DNA of 64,000 nucleotides from Chryseobacterium sp. 18061 (GTDB lineage Bacteria > Pseudomonadota > Gammaproteobacteria > Enterobacterales > Enterobacteriaceae): NCBI GenBank assembly GCA_902706205.1, contig CACSKA010000009.1, forward strand, positions 1 through 64,000. Direction: 5' to 3'. Position 1 is the stretch's first letter, and every line of letters starts with the position of its first letter. The notes below the pieces were generated by a model. The model had not been told where the DNA came from. It saw only the letters and a program-made list of their open reading frames with translations, and ran no database searches. Positions 17,367 through 25,864 of the stretch are shown piece after piece. The position numbers were made by a program, and so were the translations under genes.

Positions 17367-17927
17367 ATGCCATTATTTAATTTCACTCTGACGCTTTCAG
17401 GCGTAACGTCAGATACCTCCGCGCTGGAAGACCGCCTTTTTACCTCGGGCTGCGATGACGCCCTGGTCTGCTTTTACGGCACCGCCGTGTATCTTGAATT
17501 CGATCGTGAGGCACAAAGCCTGGCACAGGCCGTGCTTTCCGCGGTCAATGATATCGAATCAGCAGGAATTGGCGCACGAGTCGAATCCGTCGATTCCACC
17601 CTGGTCGGATTAAGCGATATTGCAGAACTGACCGGCCTAACGCGCCAGGCCATCGCTTTGCTGAAAGATGGCGCCAGAGGTTCACGTCAGTTTCCTGGCC
17701 CGGTACAGCGCGTAAAGGGAAACTCCCCGCTCTGGCACTGGCGCACGGTTGTTGACTGGCTGGCGAGTGAAGGCCGTATTCCGCCTGACTCACTGCTTAT
17801 TGCCAATGCACACATTCTCGACAGTATGAACCTCGCATTGCAACTTCGTTCTTCGCTTGAAAAAGGAACGGTGATGCATTACCTGCACCAGCTGGAACAC
17901 AAAGGTGCTGCATCAACGCCTCAATAA
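17367..17927 (+). CDS. Helix-turn-helix protein of unknown function
   Basis: A 186-residue protein starting at ATG 17367 after AAGGAG. The N-terminal part (about 1-75) alternates beta strands and helices and contains FYGTAVYLEFDREAQSLAQA. A central HTH follows (about 82-105, LSDIAELTGLTRQAIALL), then an RGSRQFPGPVQRV linker and a helical tail. The layout is compatible with a DNA-binding partner such as an antitoxin of the adjacent HicA-like ORF, 20 bp upstream, but I do not recognise a named family. Not present at this place in E. coli K-12. Confidence 0.6.
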   Translation: MPLFNFTLTLSGVTSDTSALEDRLFTSGCDDALVCFYGTAVYLEFDREAQSLAQAVLSAVNDIESAGIGARVESVDSTLVGLSDIAELTGLTRQAIALLKDGARGSRQFPGPVQRVKGNSPLWHWRTVVDWLASEGRIPPDSLLIANAHILDSMNLALQLRSSLEKGTVMHYLHQLEHKGAASTPQ

Positions 17928-17939
17928 TCAGGAGACACC

Positions 17940-18440
17940 ATGCCAGTATTGCTTACTTCGCGCCTGAGGCTTTCTCCGATGTCTGAAAATGACTGGCCCT
18001 GTTTTCTGGCTCTGCGCAGCGATCCGCAGGTAATGCGCTTTATGGGAGTGCCGCTCTCAGAAGCAGAACTGCGTCTGAAGTTCAGTTCACAGCTTTCAGG
18101 TCATGTGTTCGCGATACATGACCGCGAAGGAGAATGCGTGGGTGATATCGGGCTGCAGGTTAGCACGCATAACGCTCAGGAAGCCGATATCGGCTACGCC
18201 TTGCTGCCTCAGGCACAGGCACAGGGCAAAGGGTACGCGCAGGAAGCCCTGACGGCCATTTGCGAATATGGTTTTTCCACACTCGGCCTGCAAGCGATTA
18301 ACGCCTGGGTGCTGGCCGATAACGCCGGGTCGGTGCGTTTGCTGGAAAAACGTGGGTTTATACGCACGCAGGTGCTGGAAAAGGCCTTCGAGATTAACGG
18401 CGAGCTTTACGACGATTGGGTGTATCGGCTGGAGCGGTGA
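17940..18440 (+). CDS. GNAT-family N-acetyltransferase (RimJ/RimL-like)
   Basis: A 166-residue acetyltransferase. The start matches RimJ/RimL-type proteins (LLTSRLRLSPMSENDW), and the acetyl-CoA-binding loop is QAQGKGYAQEAL at about residues 97-108, followed by VLADNAGSVRLLEKRGF. It should transfer acetyl from acetyl-CoA to an amine, perhaps a protein N-terminus or small molecule. It follows the HTH gene by 12 bp, in an apparent operon with the HicA-like ORF, and ends convergent to hisP. Confidence 0.8.
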   Translation: MPVLLTSRLRLSPMSENDWPCFLALRSDPQVMRFMGVPLSEAELRLKFSSQLSGHVFAIHDREGECVGDIGLQVSTHNAQEADIGYALLPQAQAQGKGYAQEALTAICEYGFSTLGLQAINAWVLADNAGSVRLLEKRGFIRTQVLEKAFEINGELYDDWVYRLER

Positions 18441-18477
18441 ATATTCCCCTCGCCCGCGCTGGACGAGGGAAAATAGC

Positions 18478-19251
18478 TTATTTTAACGAGCCTTTCAGGA
18501 ACTGCTGCAAGCGTGGGCTTTTCGGGCTTCCGAAGACATCATCCGGATGGCCTTCTTCTTCAATCAGGCCCTGATGCAGGAAAATCACGTGGGAAGACAC
18601 ATCGCGGGCAAAGCCCATTTCATGCGTCACCACCACCATGGTTTTCCCCTCTTCCGCCAGTTTCTGCATGATGCGCAGCACTTCGCCGACAAGTTCCGGG
18701 TCAAGGGCTGAAGTCGGTTCGTCAAACAACAGCACTTCGGGTTCCATCGCCAGCGCACGGGCAATAGACACACGCTGCTGCTGGCCACCGGAAAGGTGAA
18801 CCGGATATTTAATCTGCTGGCGCTCGTCGATACCCACTTTCGCGAGATATTTCACCGCACGTTCGCGCGCTTCCTGCTTGCTGAGACCGAGAACCTGAAT
18901 CGGTGCTTCCATCACGTTTTCCAGCACCGTCATGTGGCTCCACAGGTTGAAGTGCTGGAACACCATAGTCAAACGCGTACGCAACAGGCGCAGCTGGTTT
19001 TTATCCGCCACTTTCAGCTGACCGTCTTTATCACGCACCAGGCCGATATTCTGCCCGCTGACCACAATATTCCCTTCGCTTGGTTTTTCGAGGAAGTTAA
19101 TGCAGCGCAGGAAGGTACTTTTCCCGGAGCCGGACGAGCCAATAATACTGATAACATCACCGGCGTTGGCCTTCAGTGACACCCCTTTCAGCACTTCATG
19201 TTCGCCGTAGCGCTTGTGCAGGTCGATAACGTTTAATTTATTGTCAGGCAT
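18478..19251 (-). CDS. hisP: Histidine / basic amino acid ABC transporter ATPase HisP
   Basis: ATPase subunit of the HisJ/ArgT-HisQMP2 importer for histidine, lysine, arginine and ornithine. The 257-residue protein has Walker A GSSGSGKS (about 38-45), Q-loop VFQHFNLW, the LSGGQQQR signature, Walker B VLLFDEP and the H-loop THEMGF. Nearly identical to the E. coli and Salmonella proteins. Last gene of hisJQMP, 7 bp after hisM. Confidence 0.97.
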   Translation of the reverse strand: MPDNKLNVIDLHKRYGEHEVLKGVSLKANAGDVISIIGSSGSGKSTFLRCINFLEKPSEGNIVVSGQNIGLVRDKDGQLKVADKNQLRLLRTRLTMVFQHFNLWSHMTVLENVMEAPIQVLGLSKQEARERAVKYLAKVGIDERQQIKYPVHLSGGQQQRVSIARALAMEPEVLLFDEPTSALDPELVGEVLRIMQKLAEEGKTMVVVTHEMGFARDVSSHVIFLHQGLIEEEGHPDDVFGSPKSPRLQQFLKGSLK

Positions 19252-19258
19252 GATGTTC

Positions 19259-19975
19259 TCAGTGTGTCGAAGAGGGTTTCACATGTTGCAGCCAGCGTTT
19301 TTCCGCCTTGCGGAACAGGCTAATCAGCACATAAGAGATAATCAGATACAGCACCGCCGCAATCCCAAACGCGGTAAACGGCTGGTAAGTGGCAGAGTTA
19401 ATATCACGGGCGATTTTCAGCAAATCCGGCACCGTGGCCGTAAACGCCAGCGCCGTGGAATGCAGCATCAAAATCACTTCGTTGCTGTAGGCTGGGAGCG
19501 CGATACGCAGCGCCGACGGCAAAATGATGCAGCGATAAAGCTTCACGCCGGAAAAACCGTAGGCGCGCGCGGCTTCCACTTCTCCCGCTGGCACAGAGCG
19601 AATAGCCCCGGCAAAAATTTCCGTGGTGTACGCACAGGTGTTGAGCGTCAGCGCCAGTACCGTACAGTTCAGGCCGCTGCGGAAAAAGGCGTTCAACAGT
19701 TCGGTGCCTTTAACAATCTCGAGCGTGTACATCCCAGAATAAAACACCAAAAGCTGCACATACAGCGGCGTACCGCGGAAAATGTAAGTGAACAGCCAAA
19801 TCGGAAACTGAACGAATTTATTGCTGGATACGCGGCCGATAGCTAAAAACACCGCCAGAATGCCGCCCATCAACACTGAAGAAATCAGCAGCCAGAGGGT
19901 TATCGCCACGCCAGTAAGGCGATAACCGTCGGTCCACAGCAGGGACTTCCAGTATTCGTGAATAATATCAATCAC
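19259..19975 (-). CDS. hisM: Histidine ABC transporter permease HisM
   Basis: A 238-residue inner-membrane permease of the polar amino acid type, pairing with HisQ to form the channel above the HisP dimer. The EAA loop that docks HisP is visible (EAARAYGFSGVKLYRCIILP). Start is GTG (19973-19975), overlapping the hisQ stop by 4 bp, so translation is coupled. Confidence 0.95.
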   Translation of the reverse strand: MIDIIHEYWKSLLWTDGYRLTGVAITLWLLISSVLMGGILAVFLAIGRVSSNKFVQFPIWLFTYIFRGTPLYVQLLVFYSGMYTLEIVKGTELLNAFFRSGLNCTVLALTLNTCAYTTEIFAGAIRSVPAGEVEAARAYGFSGVKLYRCIILPSALRIALPAYSNEVILMLHSTALAFTATVPDLLKIARDINSATYQPFTAFGIAAVLYLIISYVLISLFRKAEKRWLQHVKPSSTH

Positions 19976-20658
19976 AGGTCAGCCCTCTTCACACCCACGG
20001 AATAACGACGTTCGAGCAGAAGCAGCACTCCATTGGATACCGTCGTAAATACCAGATAAATCAGTCCGCAGACAATGGCGAAGTAGAACGGCTCCCAGGT
20101 ACTTTTTCCTGCAAGCTGCGTCGCTTTCACCACATCTTCCAGACCCAGCAATGACACCAGGGCTGTTGCTTTGAGGATAACCTGCCAATTGTTGCCAATC
20201 CCAGGCAGCGCAAACCGCATCATTGCCGGAAACAGAATACGCACAAACGTCTGACGGCTGGTAAAGCCGAAGGCAGTCGCCGCTTCAATATGGCCTCTGG
20301 GTACTGCCAGAAACGCACCGCGGAAAGTTTCGGTGAAGTAGGCTCCGTAGATAAAACCAAGGGTAATGATGCCCGCAATCATCGGGTCGATATCAAACTG
20401 TGCCACGCCCAGCGCATCGGTAATGCTGTTGAGCGCAATTTGCAGACCGTAGAAAATCAGCAGCATCAACACCAGATCCGGAACGCCACGAATTAATGTG
20501 GTATAGCTTTCAAAAATAAGCGCCACTGCACGATTGCCGGAAAGTTTGCCCGCAGCGCCTGCCAGACCAATAAGCAGGGCCAGCACTACGGAGCTGAGGG
20601 CCAGCTCAAGGGTGACCAAGGCCCCCTGAAATATCACTTGTGAAAACCCGTACAGCAT
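19972..20658 (-). CDS. hisQ: Histidine ABC transporter permease HisQ
   Basis: A 228-residue membrane permease, partner of HisM. The EAA loop (EAATAFGFTSRQTFVRILFP, about 140-160) and five hydrophobic segments fit the family. It follows hisJ after a strong hairpin at 20679-20716 that probably lowers its expression relative to hisJ. Confidence 0.95.
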   Translation of the reverse strand: MLYGFSQVIFQGALVTLELALSSVVLALLIGLAGAAGKLSGNRAVALIFESYTTLIRGVPDLVLMLLIFYGLQIALNSITDALGVAQFDIDPMIAGIITLGFIYGAYFTETFRGAFLAVPRGHIEAATAFGFTSRQTFVRILFPAMMRFALPGIGNNWQVILKATALVSLLGLEDVVKATQLAGKSTWEPFYFAIVCGLIYLVFTTVSNGVLLLLERRYSVGVKRADL

Positions 20659-20678
20659 TGAGCCTGTCCTGTCAGTCC

Positions 20679-20716
20679 TGCGCTGCTGCCCCGGGAACGT
20701 CGGGGTCAGCAGCGCA
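20679..20716 (-). repeat. Strong stem-loop between hisJ and hisQ
   Basis: TGCGCTGCTG pairs perfectly with CAGCAGCGCA, continued by CCCCG with CGGGG after a one-base bulge. The hairpin occupies most of the 66-bp hisJ-hisQ gap. No T-tract follows, so mRNA stabilisation of hisJ is more likely than termination. In Salmonella a REP element at this position stabilises the upstream message. Confidence 0.75.
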
Positions 20717-20724
20717 AACAGCGA

Positions 20725-21507
20725 TTACTCGCCGTATACGTTAAAATCGAAATACTTCTTCGCCAGCTTGTCGTAGGTGCCGTCAGCGCGCATCTCAGCA
20801 AAGGCTTTATTCAGGGCAACACGGAGTTCGTTATCCTCTTTACGCAGGCCCATACCGGTACCTACGCCGAACAGTTTTTCATCCTTAATGGACGGGCCGC
20901 CAAACTGATAATCTTTACCGACAGGCTGCTTGAGGAAGCCTTCGCTTGCCGCCACTTCATCCTGGAATGCGGCATCAATACGTCCGGCCGTCAGGTCAGA
21001 ATAGATATTATCCTGGCCCTGGTAGGAGACGATTTCGATGCCTTTTGGTGCCCAGTGCTCATTGCCGTATGTTTCCTGCGTGGTGCCTTGCAGAACACCC
21101 ACACGCTTGCCTTTCAGGGCATTCAGATCCGGCGTAACCGGACTGCCTTTTTTAACCACCAGGCGAGAGTCTGCGGCATAGAGTTTGTCCGTGAAGGCAA
21201 TCTGCTGCTGGCGTTTTTCCGTAATGGAGAGTGAGGACATAATGGCGTCGATTTTCTTCGCCTGCAGAGACGGGATCAGCGCATCCAGTGGGTTTTCAAC
21301 GAAGGTACATTGCGCTTTAATTCGCTTACACAGCTCTTTTGCCAGATCGATGTCAAAACCAACTAATTCCCCCTGCGCATTCTTGGATTCGAAGGGGGCA
21401 TAAGTCGGATCTGTGCCAATACGAACTTTCGAAGGAATGGCTGCGAAAACCGTAGAAACGCTGGAAAGTGCCAACGCAAGAGAAAGAGACAACGCCAGTT
21501 TTTTCAT
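20725..21507 (-). CDS. hisJ: Histidine-binding periplasmic protein HisJ
   Basis: A 260-residue solute-binding protein with a signal peptide ending at about VFA-AIP (residues 20-23). The mature part has the conserved ligand-binding stretches GTDPTYAPFE, FDIDLAKELC, SSLSITEKRQQ and FQDEVAASEGFL. It delivers histidine to HisQMP. ATG 21507 follows GAGGATAG; four residues further upstream are open but unsupported. It is a paralogue of argT next door, from gene duplication. Confidence 0.96.
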   Translation of the reverse strand: MKKLALSLSLALALSSVSTVFAAIPSKVRIGTDPTYAPFESKNAQGELVGFDIDLAKELCKRIKAQCTFVENPLDALIPSLQAKKIDAIMSSLSITEKRQQQIAFTDKLYAADSRLVVKKGSPVTPDLNALKGKRVGVLQGTTQETYGNEHWAPKGIEIVSYQGQDNIYSDLTAGRIDAAFQDEVAASEGFLKQPVGKDYQFGGPSIKDEKLFGVGTGMGLRKEDNELRVALNKAFAEMRADGTYDKLAKKYFDFNVYGE

Positions 21508-21734
21508 AACTATCCTCAACAGACTGTCATTTAGCGGGTAATCAGAAGTATCAAGAACAGTTATCGTGCCACCTTTTATGCGGATAAGGCAAAAGGTTAT
21601 GGGGACATATACGCAACTTTTTGCATTATTGTTGCTTAACTATGCAATTGCGCACCATTTTAGTGCGCTCATTGCACCAGCAAGAAGCATTATGCCGTTA
21701 TGCCACACATGTATAGATAACTGCTCAGCCCGAA

Positions 21735-21754
21735 AGGCCCGGTTTCCCGGGCCT
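21735..21754 (-). terminator. Hairpin downstream of argT
   Basis: AGGCCCGG pairs with CCGGGCCT around a TTTC loop, 9 bp past the argT stop. The following U-tract is short, so termination may be partial. Confidence 0.55.
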
Positions 21755-21762
21755 GTGCAGTC

Positions 21763-22545
21763 TTAGTCACCGTAGACGTTGAAGTCGAAATACTTCTTCG
21801 CCATCTTGTCGTAGGTGCCATCTTTACGCAGTCCGTCGAGTGCTTTGTCGAAGGCAGCTTTCAGCTCGGTATCGTCCTTACGCAGACCTACGCCGGTGCC
21901 GTCGCCAAAGTATTTCTTGTCTTTAACGGACGGGCCCGCAAAGGCGTACTCTTTACCGGCTGGCTGTTTCAGGAAGCCTTCGCTGGCGGCAACTTCGTCC
22001 TGGAAAGCGGCGTCGAGACGTCCAGCTGCGAGGTCAGAATAGATAAGATCCTGGTTCTGATAGGCCACCACATCGATGCCTTTGCTACGCCAGTTTTCAT
22101 TGGCATAGGTTTCCTGAGTTGAGCCTTGCAGCACGCCCACATGTTTGCCTTTCAGCGAATCAAGCGTTGGGACAATCGGAGAACCTTTGGCAGCGATCAG
22201 GCGAGAGTCAGCGGCGTACAGCTTGTCAGAGAAGCCGATTTCCTGCTGGCGCTTTTCGGTGATCGACAGTGAGGAGATAATGGCGTCGATTTTCTTCGCC
22301 TTCAGGGACGGGATCAGGGAGTCAAAATCGATGCCAACCCAGGTACATTTCACGTGCATGCGCTTGCACATTTCATTACCCAAATCGATATCAAAACCGA
22401 CGAAATCCCCTTTCGCATCCTTGGATGAGAATGGCGCGTAAGTGGCGTCAGTACCGATACGAACAGTCTGCGGCAGCGCGGCAAATACGCTGGAAGCACT
22501 GCTGATCCCCAGCATTAAAGAGAGAGCCAGAACCGTCTTCTTCAT
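21763..22545 (-). CDS. argT: Lysine/arginine/ornithine-binding periplasmic protein ArgT (LAO)
   Basis: A 260-residue periplasmic binding protein feeding the HisQMP transporter. Signal peptide to about residue 22 (SVFA-ALP), then GTDATYAPFSSKD and the conserved SSLSITEKRQQEIGFSDKLY. It is a close paralogue of HisJ. The upstream region has a sigma-54-type promoter and NtrC-like sites, which fits the known nitrogen control of argT in Salmonella. Confidence 0.96.
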   Translation of the reverse strand: MKKTVLALSLMLGISSASSVFAALPQTVRIGTDATYAPFSSKDAKGDFVGFDIDLGNEMCKRMHVKCTWVGIDFDSLIPSLKAKKIDAIISSLSITEKRQQEIGFSDKLYAADSRLIAAKGSPIVPTLDSLKGKHVGVLQGSTQETYANENWRSKGIDVVAYQNQDLIYSDLAAGRLDAAFQDEVAASEGFLKQPAGKEYAFAGPSVKDKKYFGDGTGVGLRKDDTELKAAFDKALDGLRKDGTYDKMAKKYFDFNVYGD

Positions 22546-22617
22546 ACATTACCCTTAAGTGTCGTGATGCAGTTGCGTGTTATGTAATCTATCGTGTTGT
22601 GTGTTGCCAGACAGCCC

Positions 22618-22633
22618 TGCACGTTTTATGCCA
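22618..22633 (-). promoter_or_regulatory. Sigma-54 (RpoN) promoter of argT
   Basis: On the minus strand TGGCATAAAACGTGCA has the -24 GG and -12 GC at exact spacing for the TGGCAY-N-TTGCA consensus. It lies about 73 bp upstream of the argT ATG. Confidence 0.7.
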
Positions 22634-22806
22634 CCTAAACACCTGCTCAAAAAAACAGCGTTAAATGTGTTAATGAATAGTTGCAGAGTTGTCTTAAGAT
22701 TGAAAGATAACAGCTCTAACGGATAAACCGCAGCGCTAAACAGCGAAAAGAGGGATTAAATGTTGAGGATTTGATCGGGATTGCAAAATCGTCGGGCGGC
22801 CACACA

Positions 22807-22836
22807 TGCACCAAAAAGATGCACTATCTTAGTGCG
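22807..22836. promoter_or_regulatory. Two overlapping NtrC-like binding sites
   Basis: TGCACCAAAAAGATGCA (22807-22823) matches TGCACC-N5-GGTGCA with one mismatch, and TGCACTATCTTAGTGCG (22820-22836) matches TGCAC-N7-GTGCA with one. They sit about 200 bp upstream of the argT sigma-54 promoter and abut the ubiX stop codon. Confidence 0.6.
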
Positions 22837-22837
22837 C

Positions 22838-23410
22838 CTATTCCGAACCCTGCCAACGGGTGAAAAGCTCTTTTGGCAAGGTGATATCAAACTGGTCCAG
22901 TACGCGATTAACCGTTTGATCAATCACGTCGTCCAGCGTTTGCGGACGGTGATAAAATGCTGGAACCGGCGGCATAATGATAGCGCCGATTTCCGCCGCC
23001 TGAGTCATCAGTCGTAAATGCCCCAGATGCAGCGGCGTTTCACGCACGCAAAGCACCAGGCGACGGCGCTCTTTTAGCACCACATCAGCGGCGCGGGTCA
23101 GTAAACCATCGGTGTAGCTATGGACGATGCCTGAGAGCGTTTTTATCGAGCACGGCAGGATAACCATTCCGTCGGTTTTAAACGAACCCGAAGAGATGCT
23201 GGCAGCAATATCACGTGCATCGTGAACAACATTGGCGAGCGCCTGCACTTCACGTAAAGAAAACTCGGTTTCGAGGGCCAGCGTCTGTCGCGCAGCCTGA
23301 CTCATCACCAAATGGGTTTCCACCTCTGCGACGTCACGCAGCACCTGCAACAGCCGAACGCCATAGATAGCGCCGCTGGCACCGGAAATTCCAATAATGA
23401 GTCGTTTCAT
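22838..23410 (-). CDS. ubiX: Flavin prenyltransferase UbiX
   Basis: UbiX attaches a dimethylallyl unit to FMN, giving the prenylated flavin cofactor needed by the UbiD decarboxylase of ubiquinone synthesis. The 190-residue protein has the flavin-binding GISGASGAIYGVRLL motif at 7-21, the SSGSFKTDGMVILPCSIKTL core and the CVRETPLHLGHLRLM stretch with the catalytic glutamate. Length and sequence match E. coli. It lies downstream of purF, after a terminator-like hairpin. Confidence 0.96.
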   Translation of the reverse strand: MKRLIIGISGASGAIYGVRLLQVLRDVAEVETHLVMSQAARQTLALETEFSLREVQALANVVHDARDIAASISSGSFKTDGMVILPCSIKTLSGIVHSYTDGLLTRAADVVLKERRRLVLCVRETPLHLGHLRLMTQAAEIGAIIMPPVPAFYHRPQTLDDVIDQTVNRVLDQFDITLPKELFTRWQGSE

Positions 23411-23474
23411 GATTCCGCCCTGTCTTCGTACTGGGCCTGACTTTGCCGGAATTCAGAGGGAGTTGCAAGGAAAG

Positions 23475-23499
23475 ACGCCCTCTCTGCACGAGAGGGCGT
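23475..23499 (-). terminator. Terminator after purF
   Basis: ACGCCCTCT pairs with AGAGGGCGT around a 7-nt loop; the minus strand continues CTTTCCTTG. It begins 9 bp after the purF stop. Confidence 0.6.
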
Positions 23500-23507
23500 G
23501 GAGACGA

Positions 23508-25025
23508 TTAACCTTCGTTATGCATCTCAAGGCTTTCGACTTCATTCTGACGCGCTAGCGCTTTGCTGTCGTCGTTACGCAGGGTGTCGAGATAATCGAG
23601 ATATTGCTGGTCCACGTCTTTGGTGACGTATACGCCGTTGAATACCGAGCATTCAAACTGCTGAATATCCGGATTCTCAGCGCGAACCGCTTCAATCAGA
23701 TCGTTCAGATCCTGGAAAATCAAACCGTCGGCGCCGATAATCTGGCGGATCTCATCCACTTCACGACCATGAGCAATCAGCTCCGTGGCACTCGGCATAT
23801 CGATTCCGTAGACATTCGGGAAGCGAATTTCCGGTGCGGCAGATGCCAGGTATACTTTCTTCGCACCGGCTTCGCGCGCCATTTCGATGATCTGCTCTGA
23901 CGTCGTACCACGCACGATGGAGTCATCTACCAGCAGCACGTTCTTGTCACGGAACTCTGCGCGGTTGGCATTCAGTTTACGGCGCACCGATTTACGGCGA
24001 AGCTGCTGGCCAGGCATGATGAACGTACGGCCCACGTAGCGGTTTTTCACAAAACCCTGACGGTACGGTTTGTTCAGAATGCGCGCAATTTCCAGGGCGA
24101 TATCGCATGAGGTTTCCGGAATCGGGATAACCACGTCGATATCCAGATCTTCCCACTCGCGGGCGATTTTTTCACCGAGCCTGGTGCCCATATTCACGCG
24201 CGCACTGTAGACGGAAATCTTGTCAATGAACGAGTCCGGACGAGCGAAGTAAACATATTCGAACAAGCAAGGATTGCTCACCGGGTTGTCAGCACACTGA
24301 CGGGTGAATAACTGGCCTTTTTCGGTGATGTAAATCGCTTCGCCTGGCGCCACGTCACGCAGGAATTCAAAGCCCAGCGTATCGAGCGCGACGCTTTCCG
24401 ACGCCACCATGTATTCGGTGCGACCATCGCCGATATCACGCTTACCGAGTACCAGCGGGCGGATGCCGTTAGGGTCACGGAAAGCCACCATGCCGTGTCC
24501 GATAATCATCGCCACACACGCATACGCCCCGCGAATCTGACGATTAGTCGCGACAATCGCAGCGAAAATGTTGTCAGCTTCCAGCGGATAATGGCGGAAG
24601 TTGTCCAGCTCACTGGCGAAGATGTTCAGCAGAATTTCAGAATCGGAGGTAGTGTTGATATGGCGGCGCTTTTCTTCGAACAGCTTTTTGCGCAGCTCGT
24701 GAGCGTTGGTCAAGTTGCCGTTGTGCGCAAGGGTGATGCCATAAGGTGAGTTAACGTAGAAAGGTTGAGCCTCAGACGCGCTGGAGCTGCCGGCGGTTGG
24801 GTAACGGACATGGCCGATACCCATATTGCCCTGCAGGCGCTGCATATGCACGGCGCCAAACACATCGCTCACCAGGCCGTTGGCTTTACGCAAACGGAAG
24901 CAGTTGTTTGCATCAATGGTGATGATGCCCGCGGCATCCTGCCCACGGTGCTGAAGCACCGTTAACGCGTCATAAATCGACTGGTTTACCGGCATAACAC
25001 CGGCGATACCGACAATACCGCACAT
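23508..25025 (-). CDS. purF: Amidophosphoribosyltransferase (GPAT)
   Basis: Catalyses the first committed step of purine synthesis, PRPP plus glutamine to phosphoribosylamine. The N-terminal glutamine amidotransferase domain has its nucleophile Cys at residue 2 (MCGIVGIAG), and the C-terminal phosphoribosyltransferase domain has the PRPP loop VLLVDDSIVRGTTS at about 361-374. The 505-residue length matches E. coli. It lies 33 bp after cvpA, and the PurR box upstream of cvpA probably controls both. Confidence 0.98.
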   Translation of the reverse strand: MCGIVGIAGVMPVNQSIYDALTVLQHRGQDAAGIITIDANNCFRLRKANGLVSDVFGAVHMQRLQGNMGIGHVRYPTAGSSSASEAQPFYVNSPYGITLAHNGNLTNAHELRKKLFEEKRRHINTTSDSEILLNIFASELDNFRHYPLEADNIFAAIVATNRQIRGAYACVAMIIGHGMVAFRDPNGIRPLVLGKRDIGDGRTEYMVASESVALDTLGFEFLRDVAPGEAIYITEKGQLFTRQCADNPVSNPCLFEYVYFARPDSFIDKISVYSARVNMGTRLGEKIAREWEDLDIDVVIPIPETSCDIALEIARILNKPYRQGFVKNRYVGRTFIMPGQQLRRKSVRRKLNANRAEFRDKNVLLVDDSIVRGTTSEQIIEMAREAGAKKVYLASAAPEIRFPNVYGIDMPSATELIAHGREVDEIRQIIGADGLIFQDLNDLIEAVRAENPDIQQFECSVFNGVYVTKDVDQQYLDYLDTLRNDDSKALARQNEVESLEMHNEG

Positions 25026-25058
25026 ACGTCATTTTCCTCGTTCAGAACTCCCCAAAGC

Positions 25059-25547
25059 TTATGCTTTGGGCAAGAAACTTGACGAGCTTTGCAGATAGTC
25101 AAAGAACATTCTGATGACGACGCTGAACTGAGGGATCAGCTGAGACTTTTGCCAGTCGTCGCTTTTCGAAAAGCCGGTGAAGGTATCGAGGAAAAACAGT
25201 ATGGCGGCGACGATCAATACTCCACGCAGCGCACCAAAACAGATCCCAAGCACCCTGTCGGTTCCCGACAGGCCCGTCTTCTCTACCAGCGTACCGATAA
25301 CGTAGTTAACGATAGCACCGACGATAAGCGTCGCGACAAAGAGCAGCGCGATAGCAATCCCGTTTCGAACCAGTTCGTCTTCAAAGCCCGTAAACCAGAC
25401 AGACAGATAAGTGTAGTAATGACTGGCAACAAAGAAAGCACAACCCCACGTTACCAGTGACAATGCTTCACGAACAAAGCCGCGGATGAGGCTTACCAAA
25501 CAGGAAAAACCAATCACCGCAATAATGGCGTAATCAATCCAGACCAT
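25059..25547 (-). CDS. cvpA: Inner-membrane protein CvpA
   Basis: A 162-residue membrane protein with four hydrophobic segments, required in E. coli for colicin V production or export and linked to envelope stress and bile resistance. Length and sequence (starting MVWIDYAIIAVIGFSCLVSL) match E. coli CvpA. It is the first gene of cvpA-purF with a PurR operator upstream. Confidence 0.95.
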   Translation of the reverse strand: MVWIDYAIIAVIGFSCLVSLIRGFVREALSLVTWGCAFFVASHYYTYLSVWFTGFEDELVRNGIAIALLFVATLIVGAIVNYVIGTLVEKTGLSGTDRVLGICFGALRGVLIVAAILFFLDTFTGFSKSDDWQKSQLIPQFSVVIRMFFDYLQSSSSFLPKA

Positions 25548-25603
25548 AGTTGTCCCACGATTTTACGCCCTGTCGTCCAGTTCGGGGCGAATTCTAACAG
25601 AAA

Positions 25604-25619
25604 AAGAAAACGTTTGCGT
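25604..25619 (-). promoter_or_regulatory. PurR operator of cvpA-purF
   Basis: ACGCAAACGTTTTCTT on the minus strand matches the PurR consensus ACGCAAACGTTTNCNT at all fixed positions. It lies 57 bp upstream of the cvpA ATG, the position known in E. coli. Confidence 0.9.
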
Positions 25620-25736
25620 AGGGAATTCCTTTCCCCGCCCAAATAAAAATGGCGCTGAAAAAACGTTCAACGCCGCATGAGCTTTTCGCCTCTGAGGGCA
25701 CTTTCAGCCCAATCGATTTTCATCGATTTCGTTGCA

Positions 25737-25862
25737 TATACCCAAAATCTTTCGAGATGCGCCAGGACGGCAAACGCGGGAATCCCCGGTCACAGAGAAA
25801 ACGATGTGACCGGGGTGAACACGTAAAGCCAACGCAAAGGCTGTTCGAAGGATGAAGTGTAT
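25737..25862. repeat. ERIC (IRU) element, variant
   Basis: A 126-bp sequence with the ERIC layout: ATACCC/GTGTAT-type ends, GGACGGCAAACGCGGGAATC, a central hairpin CCCCGGTCACA...TGTGACCGGGG and GGGGTGAACACG...AGCCAACGCA. The length equals that of canonical ERIC. It ends 2 bp from the dedD stop codon, so it forms the 3' untranslated region of the dedD message. The rest of the cvpA-dedD gap holds a few small hairpins and the PurR box. Confidence 0.8.
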
Positions 25863-25864
25863 CG

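Noticed and set aside
18447..18469. CCCTCG/CGAGGG hairpin between the GNAT gene and hisP
   Set aside because: A 6-bp stem with an 11-nt loop and no T-tract on either strand; too weak to call a terminator.
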